NCBI GenBank assembly: GCA_018399435.1
Contig: JAGYOJ010000070.1
Location: forward strand, 1 to 7,578
DNA from: Actinomycetota bacterium
Lineage (GTDB): Bacteria; Actinomycetota; Humimicrobiia; Humimicrobiales; Humimicrobiaceae
Direction: 5' to 3'
DNA length: 7,578 nt
The translations under genes and the position numbers were made by a program. Each line of letters starts with the position of its first letter. Position 1 is the stretch's first letter. Of this stretch, positions 1 through 5,845 are shown one piece after another. The notes under the pieces were generated by a model that was not told where the DNA came from, searched no databases, and was given only the letters and a program-made list of their open reading frames with translations.

Positions 1-51
1 AGCAATTTCTGCATCTGTCCTTGAGTTAAATATTTTAATTGTTCTTTTCAT
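1..51 (-). CDS. DUF2007-like protein, N-terminal fragment (partial)
   Basis: Only the first 17 codons are in the window, starting at an ATG on the minus strand at positions 51-49 and running off the left edge. They read MKRTIKIFNSRTDAEIA. A basic start, a short beta strand (KIF) and the S-R-T-D/E-A-E-I-A helix start match the opening of the small DUF2007 'putative signal transducing protein' family, usually about 70-80 residues. No Shine-Dalgarno sequence precedes the ATG. Instead a perfect TATAAT lies 6 nt upstream, which suggests a leaderless transcript. The gene is divergent from the one at 150. The molecular role of DUF2007 proteins is not established. The family call rests on a short motif and is therefore moderate. 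Confidence 0.55.
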   Translation of the reverse strand, partial: MKRTIKIFNSRTDAEIA

Positions 52-57
52 AATTAC

Positions 58-63
58 ATTATA
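58..63 (-). promoter_or_regulatory. -10 box (TATAAT) of the DUF2007-like gene, probably leaderless
   Basis: On the minus strand a perfect TATAAT is followed by six bases (GTAATT) and then the ATG, so the usual transcription start would fall on or next to the A of the start codon. I see no good -35 box 16-18 bp upstream (the best is GTTTAA). AT-rich DNA yields such hexamers by chance, but the perfect match and the spacing make this one of the better candidates in the window. Confidence 0.4.
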
Positions 64-135
64 AAGAAAAAATGGAATTTTTAAACTAGGCTAAATATTA
101 TATTATTATGTACTAATACTAAAGATTTTAATTCT

Positions 136-140
136 GGAGG
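136..140 (+). promoter_or_regulatory. Shine-Dalgarno site (GGAGG) fixing a GTG start
   Basis: GGAGG ends 9 nt before the GTG at 150-152. It is the only strong ribosome binding site upstream of this reading frame and decides in favour of the GTG. The region between this gene and the divergent gene (52-135) is very AT-rich and contains TATTAT-type hexamers around 97-106 that could serve as a -10, without a clear -35. Confidence 0.7.
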
Positions 141-149
141 TGTTCCAAG

Positions 150-827
150 GTGGATTTCAAGGGTTTTAGCAGTGATGATTTCTGTTTTTTTATTGAAATG
201 CCCAAAAACTATAAGAGGGAAATTAGAAAGAAAATAGAATATTTCGGAAATGAAGTATATAAAAACCTGGATTACAGTATTAAGGATTCATATAAAATAC
301 ATAAAAGCATTTCTGTAAAGGATGATATTAAAAAAGTCTGGTATAACATTTCAAAAGCGTATCAGGACAGGAGCATATTCCAATTATGTGGCATGACAAT
401 TTATATTCAAATAGATAAAATAGGCTTTAAATCTATAATTAGGGGAGGCTCTTTTAGGGACAATAAATCTATAGGAGCATTATATGAAAAAATTTCTAGA
501 AACCCTGAAGCATTTATAAGGCTTTTAGGTTCCTTTAATGAAGATTATTTTCTAAAAGCTTTTAGAAGAATGCCTTTACAGGGAGATAAAATTAGGCCGG
601 GCTTAGAGAAATGGGAGACTATTTTTAAAATAAGGCTTCAAAAAGTTAATTATGATTTAATAGAATTTATTTTAGCAATTCTAGAGCAGAACAAGCTCCC
701 AGGAATACAAATCCTTACCGGTATAAATCCATCTGATGCCATATTAAAAAAACCTGATAAATTGGTTAAAAAAGCAGTAAAATGCCTTGAAGATTTATAT
801 AAATTTTTAAGTTTTATTGAAAGTTAA
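150..827 (+). CDS. Conserved hypothetical protein, possibly DUF1054/DUF2461-like
   Basis: This is a 225-residue soluble protein with no signal peptide or membrane segment. The start is a GTG supported by GGAGG at 136-140. I do not recognise it firmly. The opening F-K-G-F-S-S-D-D-F (residues 3-11) resembles the first segment of the YktB/DUF1054 family, which has a similar length (about 210 residues). The central part (G-F-K-S-I-I-R-G-G-S-F near 92-102, then N-P-E-A-F-I-R-L-L near 118-126) recalls the layout of DUF2461 proteins. Both comparisons are from memory and weak. Neither family has a settled function. The body looks alpha/beta, with a basic C-terminal helical region (about 200-222). The last 14 bases overlap the end of the convergent TPR gene. 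No operon partner is evident on the plus strand. It is certainly a real gene, given its long intact frame, good ribosome site and neighbour-like codon use, but the function is unknown. Confidence 0.75.
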   Translation: MDFKGFSSDDFCFFIEMPKNYKREIRKKIEYFGNEVYKNLDYSIKDSYKIHKSISVKDDIKKVWYNISKAYQDRSIFQLCGMTIYIQIDKIGFKSIIRGGSFRDNKSIGALYEKISRNPEAFIRLLGSFNEDYFLKAFRRMPLQGDKIRPGLEKWETIFKIRLQKVNYDLIEFILAILEQNKLPGIQILTGINPSDAILKKPDKLVKKAVKCLEDLYKFLSFIES

Positions 828-1170
828 ATTTTTTTGCCAGTTTTTTATATATTTTAGATTTTGGCTTCATGGACAAGGCAATCCTTATATGTCCTCTTGC
901 CTTATCAATGTTTCCTTCTTTTACGAAACATAATGATAAGCCATAGTGTGCAAAATCATTAGTGACATCTATATCCACTGCTTTTTTAAAGTGTTTTTTT
1001 GCAGATGAATAAAAACCGCAATTATAATAAGCCCTTGCCAATGATTCCCTTATAGAGCCCTTATTAGGCTCAATATCTTTTGCCTTCTCAAGATGCATTA
1101 TAGCTTTCAAGAAATCTTTTTTCCCTGAAAGTTCTTTTCCAATTTTGAAATGGTAATAAGCCTTAGTCAT
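814..1170 (-). CDS. Small tetratricopeptide repeat (TPR) protein
   Basis: This 118-residue protein consists of about three TPR units: residues 3-36, 37-70 and 71-104. Each shows the helix-turn-helix pattern with small residues at the packing positions (for example A-I-x-H-L-E-K-A near 23-30, A-K-K-H-F-K-K-A near 57-64, A-R-G-H-I near 91-95) and a closing D-x-x-P-like turn. There is no signal peptide, so it should be a cytoplasmic scaffold for protein-protein contacts; the partner is unknown. The whole-length pattern, beginning A-Y-Y-H and containing E-P-N-K-G-S-I-R-E-S-L-A-R-A-Y near 34-48, resembles a stand-alone TPR family I associate with Actinobacteria. No Shine-Dalgarno sequence precedes the ATG. 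The 3' end overlaps the convergent gene by 14 bp, and the 5' end is divergent from the decayed lipoprotein gene about 65 bp away. Confidence 0.88.
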   Translation of the reverse strand: MTKAYYHFKIGKELSGKKDFLKAIMHLEKAKDIEPNKGSIRESLARAYYNCGFYSSAKKHFKKAVDIDVTNDFAHYGLSLCFVKEGNIDKARGHIRIALSMKPKSKIYKKLAKKFNFQ

Positions 1171-1234
1171 CTTAAAATTGATTATTAAATATTACTTTTA
1201 TAAAATAACAGAAATATTTAATATTTTAAAGTGC

Positions 1235-2063
1235 ATGAAATTAAAATTTTTATTAATATTTATTATTGCAAGCGCAATATTTGGTTTGGGTTGCAGCAAT
1301 TATTTGGATGTTCTAAAAGGAAACTGGAAACTAATAGAATCAGAACATTTCAATTACTATTACCAGAAAAATTTAGAGAAAAATCCTGAATATTTTAGTG
1401 GTGCTATCCAAAGGCTTGAATGGTTTTGGGATTTTGCAGCAGAAGTATGGGATTATGGCGGTCAAACAAGAAACTATTATTATTTCCTGTAAAGAAATGA
1501 ATTAAGAAGGTTTACTAATAGGGACATGAATGCCAAAGCCATACCTGATAGGAATATTGTTTTAAGTATATTCAAATCTGATTGCCATTAAGTATCACAT
1601 TTGTTTACAACTCCAGGCAGAAAGCCTTTAAAGCCAGCAAATTTTTGGGTGGAAGGCATAGCAATGTATTATATATGGCCTAAATTATATTACCCAGAAG
1701 GGAAAAACTGTGTTTATGGAAAGGCTATTGGGGCTCAATACATTGTCATGCAAAAGAGCTGTTAGAATACGATAGGCTGCCAGAAATAGAAAAACTTATA
1801 TACGAAAATGATAATTTTAATTTATTGCATTCATACATTAGCTATACTATTGCAGGCTCTTTTATTACGTTTTTAATATGCCCGGGGCATTCAGACCTGG
1901 ATATGGTTAAGAAATATAAAAATTTTATTAACTGCGCTAACCAGGCTGGATCTCCAGAAGAGGTAAAACAGATTTTTTTTATATTTTTGATATAAAATTT
2001 AGCCAGGCGGTAAGGGAATGGAAAAAATTTTTAATTACCTGGGATGAAAATAAAATATATTAA
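1235..2063 (+). pseudogene. Decayed gluzincin-type metallopeptidase lipoprotein
   Basis: An ATG at 1235 opens a lipoprotein signal (K-L-K, a hydrophobic stretch, then G-L-G-C with Cys20). The frame stops at a TAA at 1490-1492. Protein-like sequence continues in the same frame and is stopped again at 1589-1591, where codons read His-TAA-Val-Ser-His. A single G-to-T change from GAA would turn this into HEVSH, a zinc-binding HExxH site. Seventeen residues after its second His comes W-V-E-G-I-A-M-Y-Y (Glu codon 1652-1654), the third zinc ligand expected in gluzincins. Near 1745-1747 one base appears lost and the frame moves to H-A-K-E-L-L-E-Y-D-R-L-P. A second single-base loss in the T8 run at 1973-1980 moves it to F-D-I-K-F-S-Q-A-V-R-E-W-K-K-F-L, ending at TAA 2061-2063. 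Repaired, it would be roughly 276 residues. The first 57 bases of the open frame from 1178 are probably not coding. The closest known family is uncertain (M1-like or peptidase-MA-like). Confidence 0.8.
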
Positions 2064-2172
2064 ATAATTTTTTGTTTTTTCATATTTTTAGAAATCTATT
2101 GTATTCTATAAAAAGTAAATGCCAAAGGCTAAAGGATATAGCTTAAATAAGAAATACATTATTTTAATATTG

Positions 2173-2201
2173 GTGACAATTAATCAATAATTGTGGATAA
2201 T
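2173..2201 (+). promoter_or_regulatory. Sigma70-type promoter upstream of the PfkB-kinase unit
   Basis: A -35 box GTGACA (2173-2178, five of six consensus bases) and a -10 box GATAAT (2196-2201, five of six) are separated by exactly 17 bp. The predicted start near 2208 would give a leader of roughly 33 nt before the ATG at 2241. It is the best two-box promoter in the window and would drive the kinase and 2TM genes. No strong Shine-Dalgarno sequence lies between it and the ATG (only AAGAAA). Confidence 0.5.
2176..2194. repeat. Perfect 7-bp inverted repeat inside the promoter spacer, operator candidate
   Basis: ACAATTA (2176-2182) and TAATTGT (2188-2194) are exact inverted copies around a 5-base centre (ATCAA). 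The dyad overlaps the last three bases of the -35 box and ends one base before the -10 box, where a dimeric repressor would block RNA polymerase. No regulator gene is adjacent, and short A/T-rich dyads do arise by chance. Confidence 0.35.
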
Positions 2202-2240
2202 GGGAAGGGCTAATTTATTAATATATCTTAATTTAAGAAA

Positions 2241-3236
2241 ATGTATGATGTAATTACAGTGGGGTCAAACACAATTGACGTTTTTGCATATACGGATAGG
2301 TCCGAATCTATATGCATAAAAACGATAAATGGCGAGGAATGTTATATATCTTATCCTACAGGTTCAAAACTTTTAATCGATGAATTAGATTTTTCAACCG
2401 GTGGCGGCGGCACAAATACTGCTGCTACGCTTTCTACAATGGGCCTGTCAGTAGGGTATATAGGCAAAATTAGTTCTGATGATAATGGAAGGCGGGTTTT
2501 AAAAGAGCTTAAGGATTGGAATATTGATTTTTTAGGAACTATTAGCTCCGATACCCAGAAGAATACAGGGTATTCCATAATACTTGACAGCATAGAAAGA
2601 AGGAGAACTATCCTTGCCTATAAAGGGGTAAACAATGACCTAGAATTTAGGGAAATTGATACTGGCAAATTAAAGGCAAAGTGGTTTTATTTGTGCAGCA
2701 TGGTAGATAAGTCATTTAAAACACTTGAAGAGATTTCTTTATATGCAAGAAAAAAAAGAATAAATGTCATTTTTAACCCTAGCAATTATTTAGCCGAGAA
2801 AGGCAAGAGATACCTGTCAAAAATTTTAAGAGCTTCCAAGATTTTAGTTTTAAACAAAGAAGAATCCTCACATTTGGTAGGGGAGGGCGAGCCAAAGGAA
2901 AAATTATTAAAGTTAAAAAGAACAGGGCCAGATATTGTAATTATTACAAATGGCAAAAATCCAATACATTGCATTGATGACAAGAATATTTACTATATTG
3001 TATATCCATTGGACATCAAGGTTGTAGAGGCAACTGGCGCAGGAGATAGCTTTGGCTCGGGATTTTTAGCATCTTATATAATTACTGAAGATGTTGCCAT
3101 GTCTTTAAAAATTGCTTTAGCAAATTCACAGTCGATTCTTAAATATAAAGGGGCAAAAACTAAGATACTAACATTTGAACAAGCAAAGGAATATATTACA
3201 AAAAACAATATAATTTTAAAAAAATCTAAGTTATAG
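2241..3236 (+). CDS. PfkB/ribokinase-family carbohydrate or nucleoside kinase
   Basis: A 331-residue intact protein of the usual length for ATP-dependent PfkB sugar/nucleoside kinases, which phosphorylate a hydroxymethyl group on a sugar or nucleoside in the cytoplasm. It has the N-terminal strand with G8 and D13 (V-G-S-N-T-I-D-V), the substrate-side glycine motif G-G-G-G-T-N (54-59) followed by A-A-T-L-S-T-M-G-L and G-Y-I-G-K-I-S, an N-P-S segment near 178-180, L-N-K-E-E near 205-209, and the ATP/anion-hole motif A-T-G-A-G-D-S-F with catalytic base Asp269. Overall it resembles carbohydrate kinases that I recall from DPANN archaea and small-genome bacteria, some of which act on ribose or nucleosides. 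The substrate cannot be fixed from sequence. A 2TM gene follows after 12 nt, so the two are probably co-transcribed from the promoter at 2173-2201. Confidence 0.92.
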   Translation: MYDVITVGSNTIDVFAYTDRSESICIKTINGEECYISYPTGSKLLIDELDFSTGGGGTNTAATLSTMGLSVGYIGKISSDDNGRRVLKELKDWNIDFLGTISSDTQKNTGYSIILDSIERRRTILAYKGVNNDLEFREIDTGKLKAKWFYLCSMVDKSFKTLEEISLYARKKRINVIFNPSNYLAEKGKRYLSKILRASKILVLNKEESSHLVGEGEPKEKLLKLKRTGPDIVIITNGKNPIHCIDDKNIYYIVYPLDIKVVEATGAGDSFGSGFLASYIITEDVAMSLKIALANSQSILKYKGAKTKILTFEQAKEYITKNNIILKKSKL

Positions 3237-3244
3237 AAGGAGGA
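3237..3244 (+). promoter_or_regulatory. Strong Shine-Dalgarno site (AAGGAGGA) fixing a TTG start
   Basis: AAGGAGGA begins directly after the TAG stop of the kinase and ends 4 nt before TTG at 3249-3251. It is the strongest ribosome site in the window. It shows that the rare TTG start is used and that the 2TM protein is translated independently of the kinase. Confidence 0.75.
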
Positions 3245-3248
3245 ACTT

Positions 3249-3539
3249 TTGGAAGATAGCAAATACAAAGAAGCAAAAAAGAGGGTTGAGGAAATTAAAG
3301 GTTTCTTTGGGCATCTTTTTGCTTATATAGGCGTAAATGTTACATTAATTATAATTAATTTAATTACTAGCCCTGGCAGTTTATGGTTTTACTGGGTAAC
3401 AATATTTTGGGGAATAGGCTTATTCTGGCATGCAATGGGCGTATTTGTCTTTAATAAATTTCCAGGCAAAAAATGGGAAGATAAAAAGCTTAAGGAAATT
3501 ATGAAAGAAATGGACGAAGAAGAGAATTCTAATCTATAA
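3249..3539 (+). CDS. 2TM-domain membrane protein
   Basis: A 96-residue protein of the 2TM family (Pfam 2TM type). It has a charged N-terminal helix (A-K-K-R-V-E-E-I-K-G-F-F, 9-20), membrane helix 1 (about 20-40) containing H-L-F-A-Y-I-G-V-N, a short S-P-G-S turn, and membrane helix 2 (about 45-68) with F-W-G-I-G-L-F-W-H-A. An acidic and basic C-terminal helix follows. Both termini should lie on the same, probably cytoplasmic, side. In known proteins this unit occurs alone or fused to histidine kinases and helix-turn-helix regulators, suggesting a membrane anchor or small sensing module, but the molecular role is not established. The start is a TTG chosen because of the adjacent AAGGAGGA. It sits 12 nt behind the kinase and probably shares its transcript. 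The last 11 bases overlap the end of the convergent epimerase gene. Confidence 0.88.
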   Translation: MEDSKYKEAKKRVEEIKGFFGHLFAYIGVNVTLIIINLITSPGSLWFYWVTIFWGIGLFWHAMGVFVFNKFPGKKWEDKKLKEIMKEMDEEENSNL

Positions 3540-4506
3540 ATCTCTTATACCATTCTAGAGTATCAGCAAGGGATTCTTTAACAGGCCTTGTGCTAAACCC
3601 TAACTCTTCTTTTGCCTTGCTGCAGCATATATTTGAATTGCTCCTAACGGTAGCCAGGGAATATTTCGTGAATTGTGGTCTAGACCTGCTTAACCAATAA
3701 TAAGGCATTGTAAAATATACAGCAATGTCTGCTAAGTAATTAGGCAGCTTATACCTTGGCAGGCCAATGCCCGTAATTTCATTTAAAATTTTTAATATTT
3801 CATCCATGGTAAGCCTTTTACCTGAAAGGATATATTTAGCTCCCTTTTTTGCCTTTTTAGCGGCTAATATATGGCCCTTAGCCACATCCCTGACATCTAT
3901 ATAATCATAAGCGCCATTTATTATAAAATTTAAATTTTTCTTCAGGTAATCAATAAAGAATTGGCCAAGTAAAGAAATCTTGTAATCATAAGGCCCTATA
4001 AAAGCCGTGGGGCAAAGGGTTACTGCATAAAGGCCTTCATTTACAGCTTTTTCAATTTCTATACTGGCCTTTGCTTTTGTGCGGTCATATGCTCCCCGTG
4101 GATTGTAGGGGTCATAAGAAATTTTTTCATTTATTAATGTTCCTTCGGGAGTATCTTTTAATGAGTGTATGGAACTGGTAAAAATAAGCTTTTTAATACT
4201 GTTTATTTTACAGGCTTTAATAACATTTCTGGTTCCAATTATGTTTACTTTTTCAAGCCTTTTTTCATTGCCTGGCATTATAGATATCGCCGCAGCCATA
4301 TGGTAAACATAATCTATATTTTTAGTAGCGCGAATTATTGTATTAAGATCAAGTATATCACCATAAAATTTTTCAACAGGCAGGCCGTCCATGCATGAAT
4401 TATTGGAACTTCTTCTTAAAATCACCCTTACCTTATTTTTTTTTCTTAATAGCTCCCTTACCAGTGCATTTCCAGAATGGCCGGTAGCTCCAATTACTAA
4501 GTCCAT
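3529..4506 (-). CDS. NAD(P)-dependent epimerase/dehydratase-like extended SDR
   Basis: A 325-residue Rossmann-fold oxidoreductase. The dinucleotide loop is G-A-T-G-H-S-G (6-12). Arg31-Arg32 after the second strand suggests NADP preference. D50 lies in Y-G-D-I-L-D, H-M-A-A-A is at 69-73, and the catalytic set is Ser (T-S-S, 110-112) with Tyr140 and Lys144 (Y-D-R-T-K). Then come L-C-P-T-A-F-I-G-P and Y-I-D-V-R-D-V-A-K-G-H, typical of dihydroflavonol-reductase-like or HpnA-like sugar epimerases. The C-terminal part (F-T-K-Y-S-L-A-T-V-R-S-N, K-A-K-E-E-L-G-F, then a D-T-x-x-W-Y end) fits the same group. The substrate is unknown: a nucleotide sugar, a ketone or a lipid-linked carbonyl are all possible. 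The start ATG follows the TAA of the DUF6125 gene with no spacer and no Shine-Dalgarno sequence, implying translational coupling. It ends in TAG, overlapping the convergent 2TM gene by 11 bp. Confidence 0.92.
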   Translation of the reverse strand: MDLVIGATGHSGNALVRELLRKKNKVRVILRRSSNNSCMDGLPVEKFYGDILDLNTIIRATKNIDYVYHMAAAISIMPGNEKRLEKVNIIGTRNVIKACKINSIKKLIFTSSIHSLKDTPEGTLINEKISYDPYNPRGAYDRTKAKASIEIEKAVNEGLYAVTLCPTAFIGPYDYKISLLGQFFIDYLKKNLNFIINGAYDYIDVRDVAKGHILAAKKAKKGAKYILSGKRLTMDEILKILNEITGIGLPRYKLPNYLADIAVYFTMPYYWLSRSRPQFTKYSLATVRSNSNICCSKAKEELGFSTRPVKESLADTLEWYKRFID

Positions 4507-4983
4507 TTACTTTTTAAAAATAAATTTACAATTATTGTCTCCAGAACATATCCTGCTTGAAATTTTTAATCCAATATCCTCACCAAACTCTTTTGCTATT
4601 ACCGAGTATTCTGAATTACAAATAACTTTTCCTATTTTTTCTGAAAAGTTCTCCCTATTGGATTTTTGCATTAATACATGCCAGGGGCATCTTAAAATTG
4701 ATAATGTAATTTTATCGGTAGTTTTTTTAATGTCATATTTGAAATTATCTAATTTAAGCTTTTCACTAAGGCAAGCATATAATGAATCAATTCCTTGTTT
4801 TAAGCCTAGCTTATCTTTTAAAAACCTTGCTTGAATTTTTGGAAGCACCTTCCATACCTCGTTATCTAAATCAAGAGCCTTATCAAAACCATAGTTCTCT
4901 TCCATTTTAATAAACCATAGCCCATCTACTTTTACGTAGCTATTATAGTAATAGTTTATTATGTCTTCTTTGCTTAAATTCAT
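4507..4983 (-). CDS. DUF6125 / L-2-amino-thiazoline-4-carboxylate hydrolase-like protein
   Basis: A 158-residue cytoplasmic protein. Recognisable landmarks are Y-V-K-V-D-G-L-W-F (16-24) with G-F-D-K-A-L-D-L-D behind it, V-L-P-K-I-Q-A-R (46-53), R-C-P-W-H (98-102), I-C-N-S-E-Y (121-126) and R-I-C-S-G-D-N-N-C (144-152). This is the pattern of the family usually annotated DUF6125 or, more loosely, 'L-2-amino-thiazoline-4-carboxylic acid hydrolase'. The conserved Cys99, His102, Cys122, Cys146 and Cys152 suggest a metal- or thiol-dependent site, which is inference. The enzyme name is carried over from a distant relative and should not be taken as function. It lies first in a two-gene unit with the SDR, whose ATG abuts this gene's TAA. 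Its ATG has no clear Shine-Dalgarno sequence and opens from the divergent AT-rich region 4984-5131. Confidence 0.82.
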   Translation of the reverse strand: MNLSKEDIINYYYNSYVKVDGLWFIKMEENYGFDKALDLDNEVWKVLPKIQARFLKDKLGLKQGIDSLYACLSEKLKLDNFKYDIKKTTDKITLSILRCPWHVLMQKSNRENFSEKIGKVICNSEYSVIAKEFGEDIGLKISSRICSGDNNCKFIFKK

Positions 4984-5131
4984 AGTATCTAAATGATTTT
5001 ATTAATTTTTATATAAATATACAAATTTTTTTATAAAGTTATTTTAAAATAATAAAATATTGCATTAAATATTCAATTATAGGAATATTTGCTTTATAAT
5101 CCTACTATTATTTTATTTAATTGGGGACAAT
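4984..5131. promoter_or_regulatory. Divergent intergenic promoter region
   Basis: This 148-bp, almost pure A/T stretch separates the starts of the DUF6125-SDR unit (minus) and the YhfC gene (plus), so it must hold promoters for both. On the plus strand a perfect TATAAT (5095-5100) precedes the start by 31 nt, with only a poor -35 (TTCAAT, 5072-5077, 17-bp spacing). GGGG at 5123-5126, 5 nt before ATG 5132, is the likely ribosome contact. On the minus strand several TATA-like hexamers occur and none stands out. AATATT occurs three times (5056, 5068, 5084), probably because of base composition. Confidence 0.45.
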
Positions 5132-5845
5132 ATGAGTTTATTGGATTTATCTTATATTATTTCTTTTATAATCGAGATTGGCTTGCCTATAGCATTAGCG
5201 GTTATAGTTTGGAAAAAATTTAAAGTTTCCTGGGCAATATTTTTTTTAGGCATGGCCTTATTTTTAATATCCTTGATTAGGATTCCTTTAAACGGATATG
5301 TAACCAGTTTACTAAGGCAGTCTTTCAGCCAAAACAATTATATAATATATAGCGGATTATTTGTTTCTTTTACCGCAGCCCTATTTGAGGAAGGCGTAAG
5401 GGTTCTTGGAATAGGTTTGATTATAAGAGAAAAGAATTATTATAAAGGCCTTATGTATGGAATTGGCCATGGCGGTGGCGGAGAGGCCATGGTTTTTGTG
5501 GGATTTAGCAGTATTATAAATTATGTAGTTTTTAGATTTTTTCCTGGCCTGGTTCCTGGATATGATGTGCTTGGAAGCATTGAATGGTATTTGCCGCTAG
5601 TTGGTTCCATGGAGCGTGTTTTTGCTATTGCTATACAGATATTTTTGTCGATTTTAATAATGCATGCATTTCTTAAAAGAAAATATTACTATATCTTTAT
5701 TGCTTTTGGATTTCATTTGCTGGTAGATTTTGCAAGCGTTTATGCTAATAGTAAGTTTGGTTTGGCCGTAACTGAAATTATGGTGTTTTTATTTGCTGTC
5801 ATTTCAGTTATATTTACCTTATTGTTACGGCCTAAAAAAAGCTAA
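5132..5845 (+). CDS. YhfC-family intramembrane metalloprotease-like membrane protein
   Basis: A 237-residue polytopic protein with about six to eight membrane helices and short loops. It carries the markers of the YhfC family, relatives of CPBP/Abi intramembrane proteases: Glu-Glu in A-L-F-E-E-G-V-R-V-L (83-92; E86, E87), the second motif G-I-G-H-G-G-G-G-E-A-M (110-120; H113, E118), M-E-R-V-F near 160-164, and a late F-H-L-L-V-D-F (194-200; H195, D199) in a membrane helix. By analogy these residues would activate water within the membrane for peptide hydrolysis. The substrate is unknown, and for most YhfC proteins activity has not been shown. Length and intact motifs suggest a functional gene. 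The neighbours give no clue: a lipoprotein follows after 56 nt. The start is supported by GGGG 5 nt upstream. Confidence 0.88.
   Translation: MSLLDLSYIISFIIEIGLPIALAVIVWKKFKVSWAIFFLGMALFLISLIRIPLNGYVTSLLRQSFSQNNYIIYSGLFVSFTAALFEEGVRVLGIGLIIREKNYYKGLMYGIGHGGGGEAMVFVGFSSIINYVVFRFFPGLVPGYDVLGSIEWYLPLVGSMERVFAIAIQIFLSILIMHAFLKRKYYYIFIAFGFHLLVDFASVYANSKFGLAVTEIMVFLFAVISVIFTLLLRPKKS

Noticed and set aside
1178..1234. Upstream extension of the lipoprotein frame to an earlier ATG at 1178.
   Set aside because: The 19 extra residues would put a charged, tyrosine-rich stretch before an otherwise typical signal peptide. The ATG at 1235 directly gives M-K-L-K plus the hydrophobic core.
2119..2190. A 23-residue ATG frame (M-P-K-A-K-G-Y-S-L-N-K-K, then a hydrophobic tail) in the gap before the kinase gene.
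   Set aside because: It has no ribosome site, is too short to judge, and overlaps the predicted promoter and dyad. A chance frame in A/T-rich DNA is more likely.
4165..4834. Long plus-strand frames opposite the SDR and DUF6125 genes.
   Set aside because: They are antisense shadows of well-supported conserved proteins and contain no recognisable motifs or ribosome sites.
5056..5089. AATATT repeated three times in the divergent intergenic region, possibly operator half-sites.
   Set aside because: The spacings (12 and 16 bp) are irregular and the motif is expected often in nearly pure A/T sequence.
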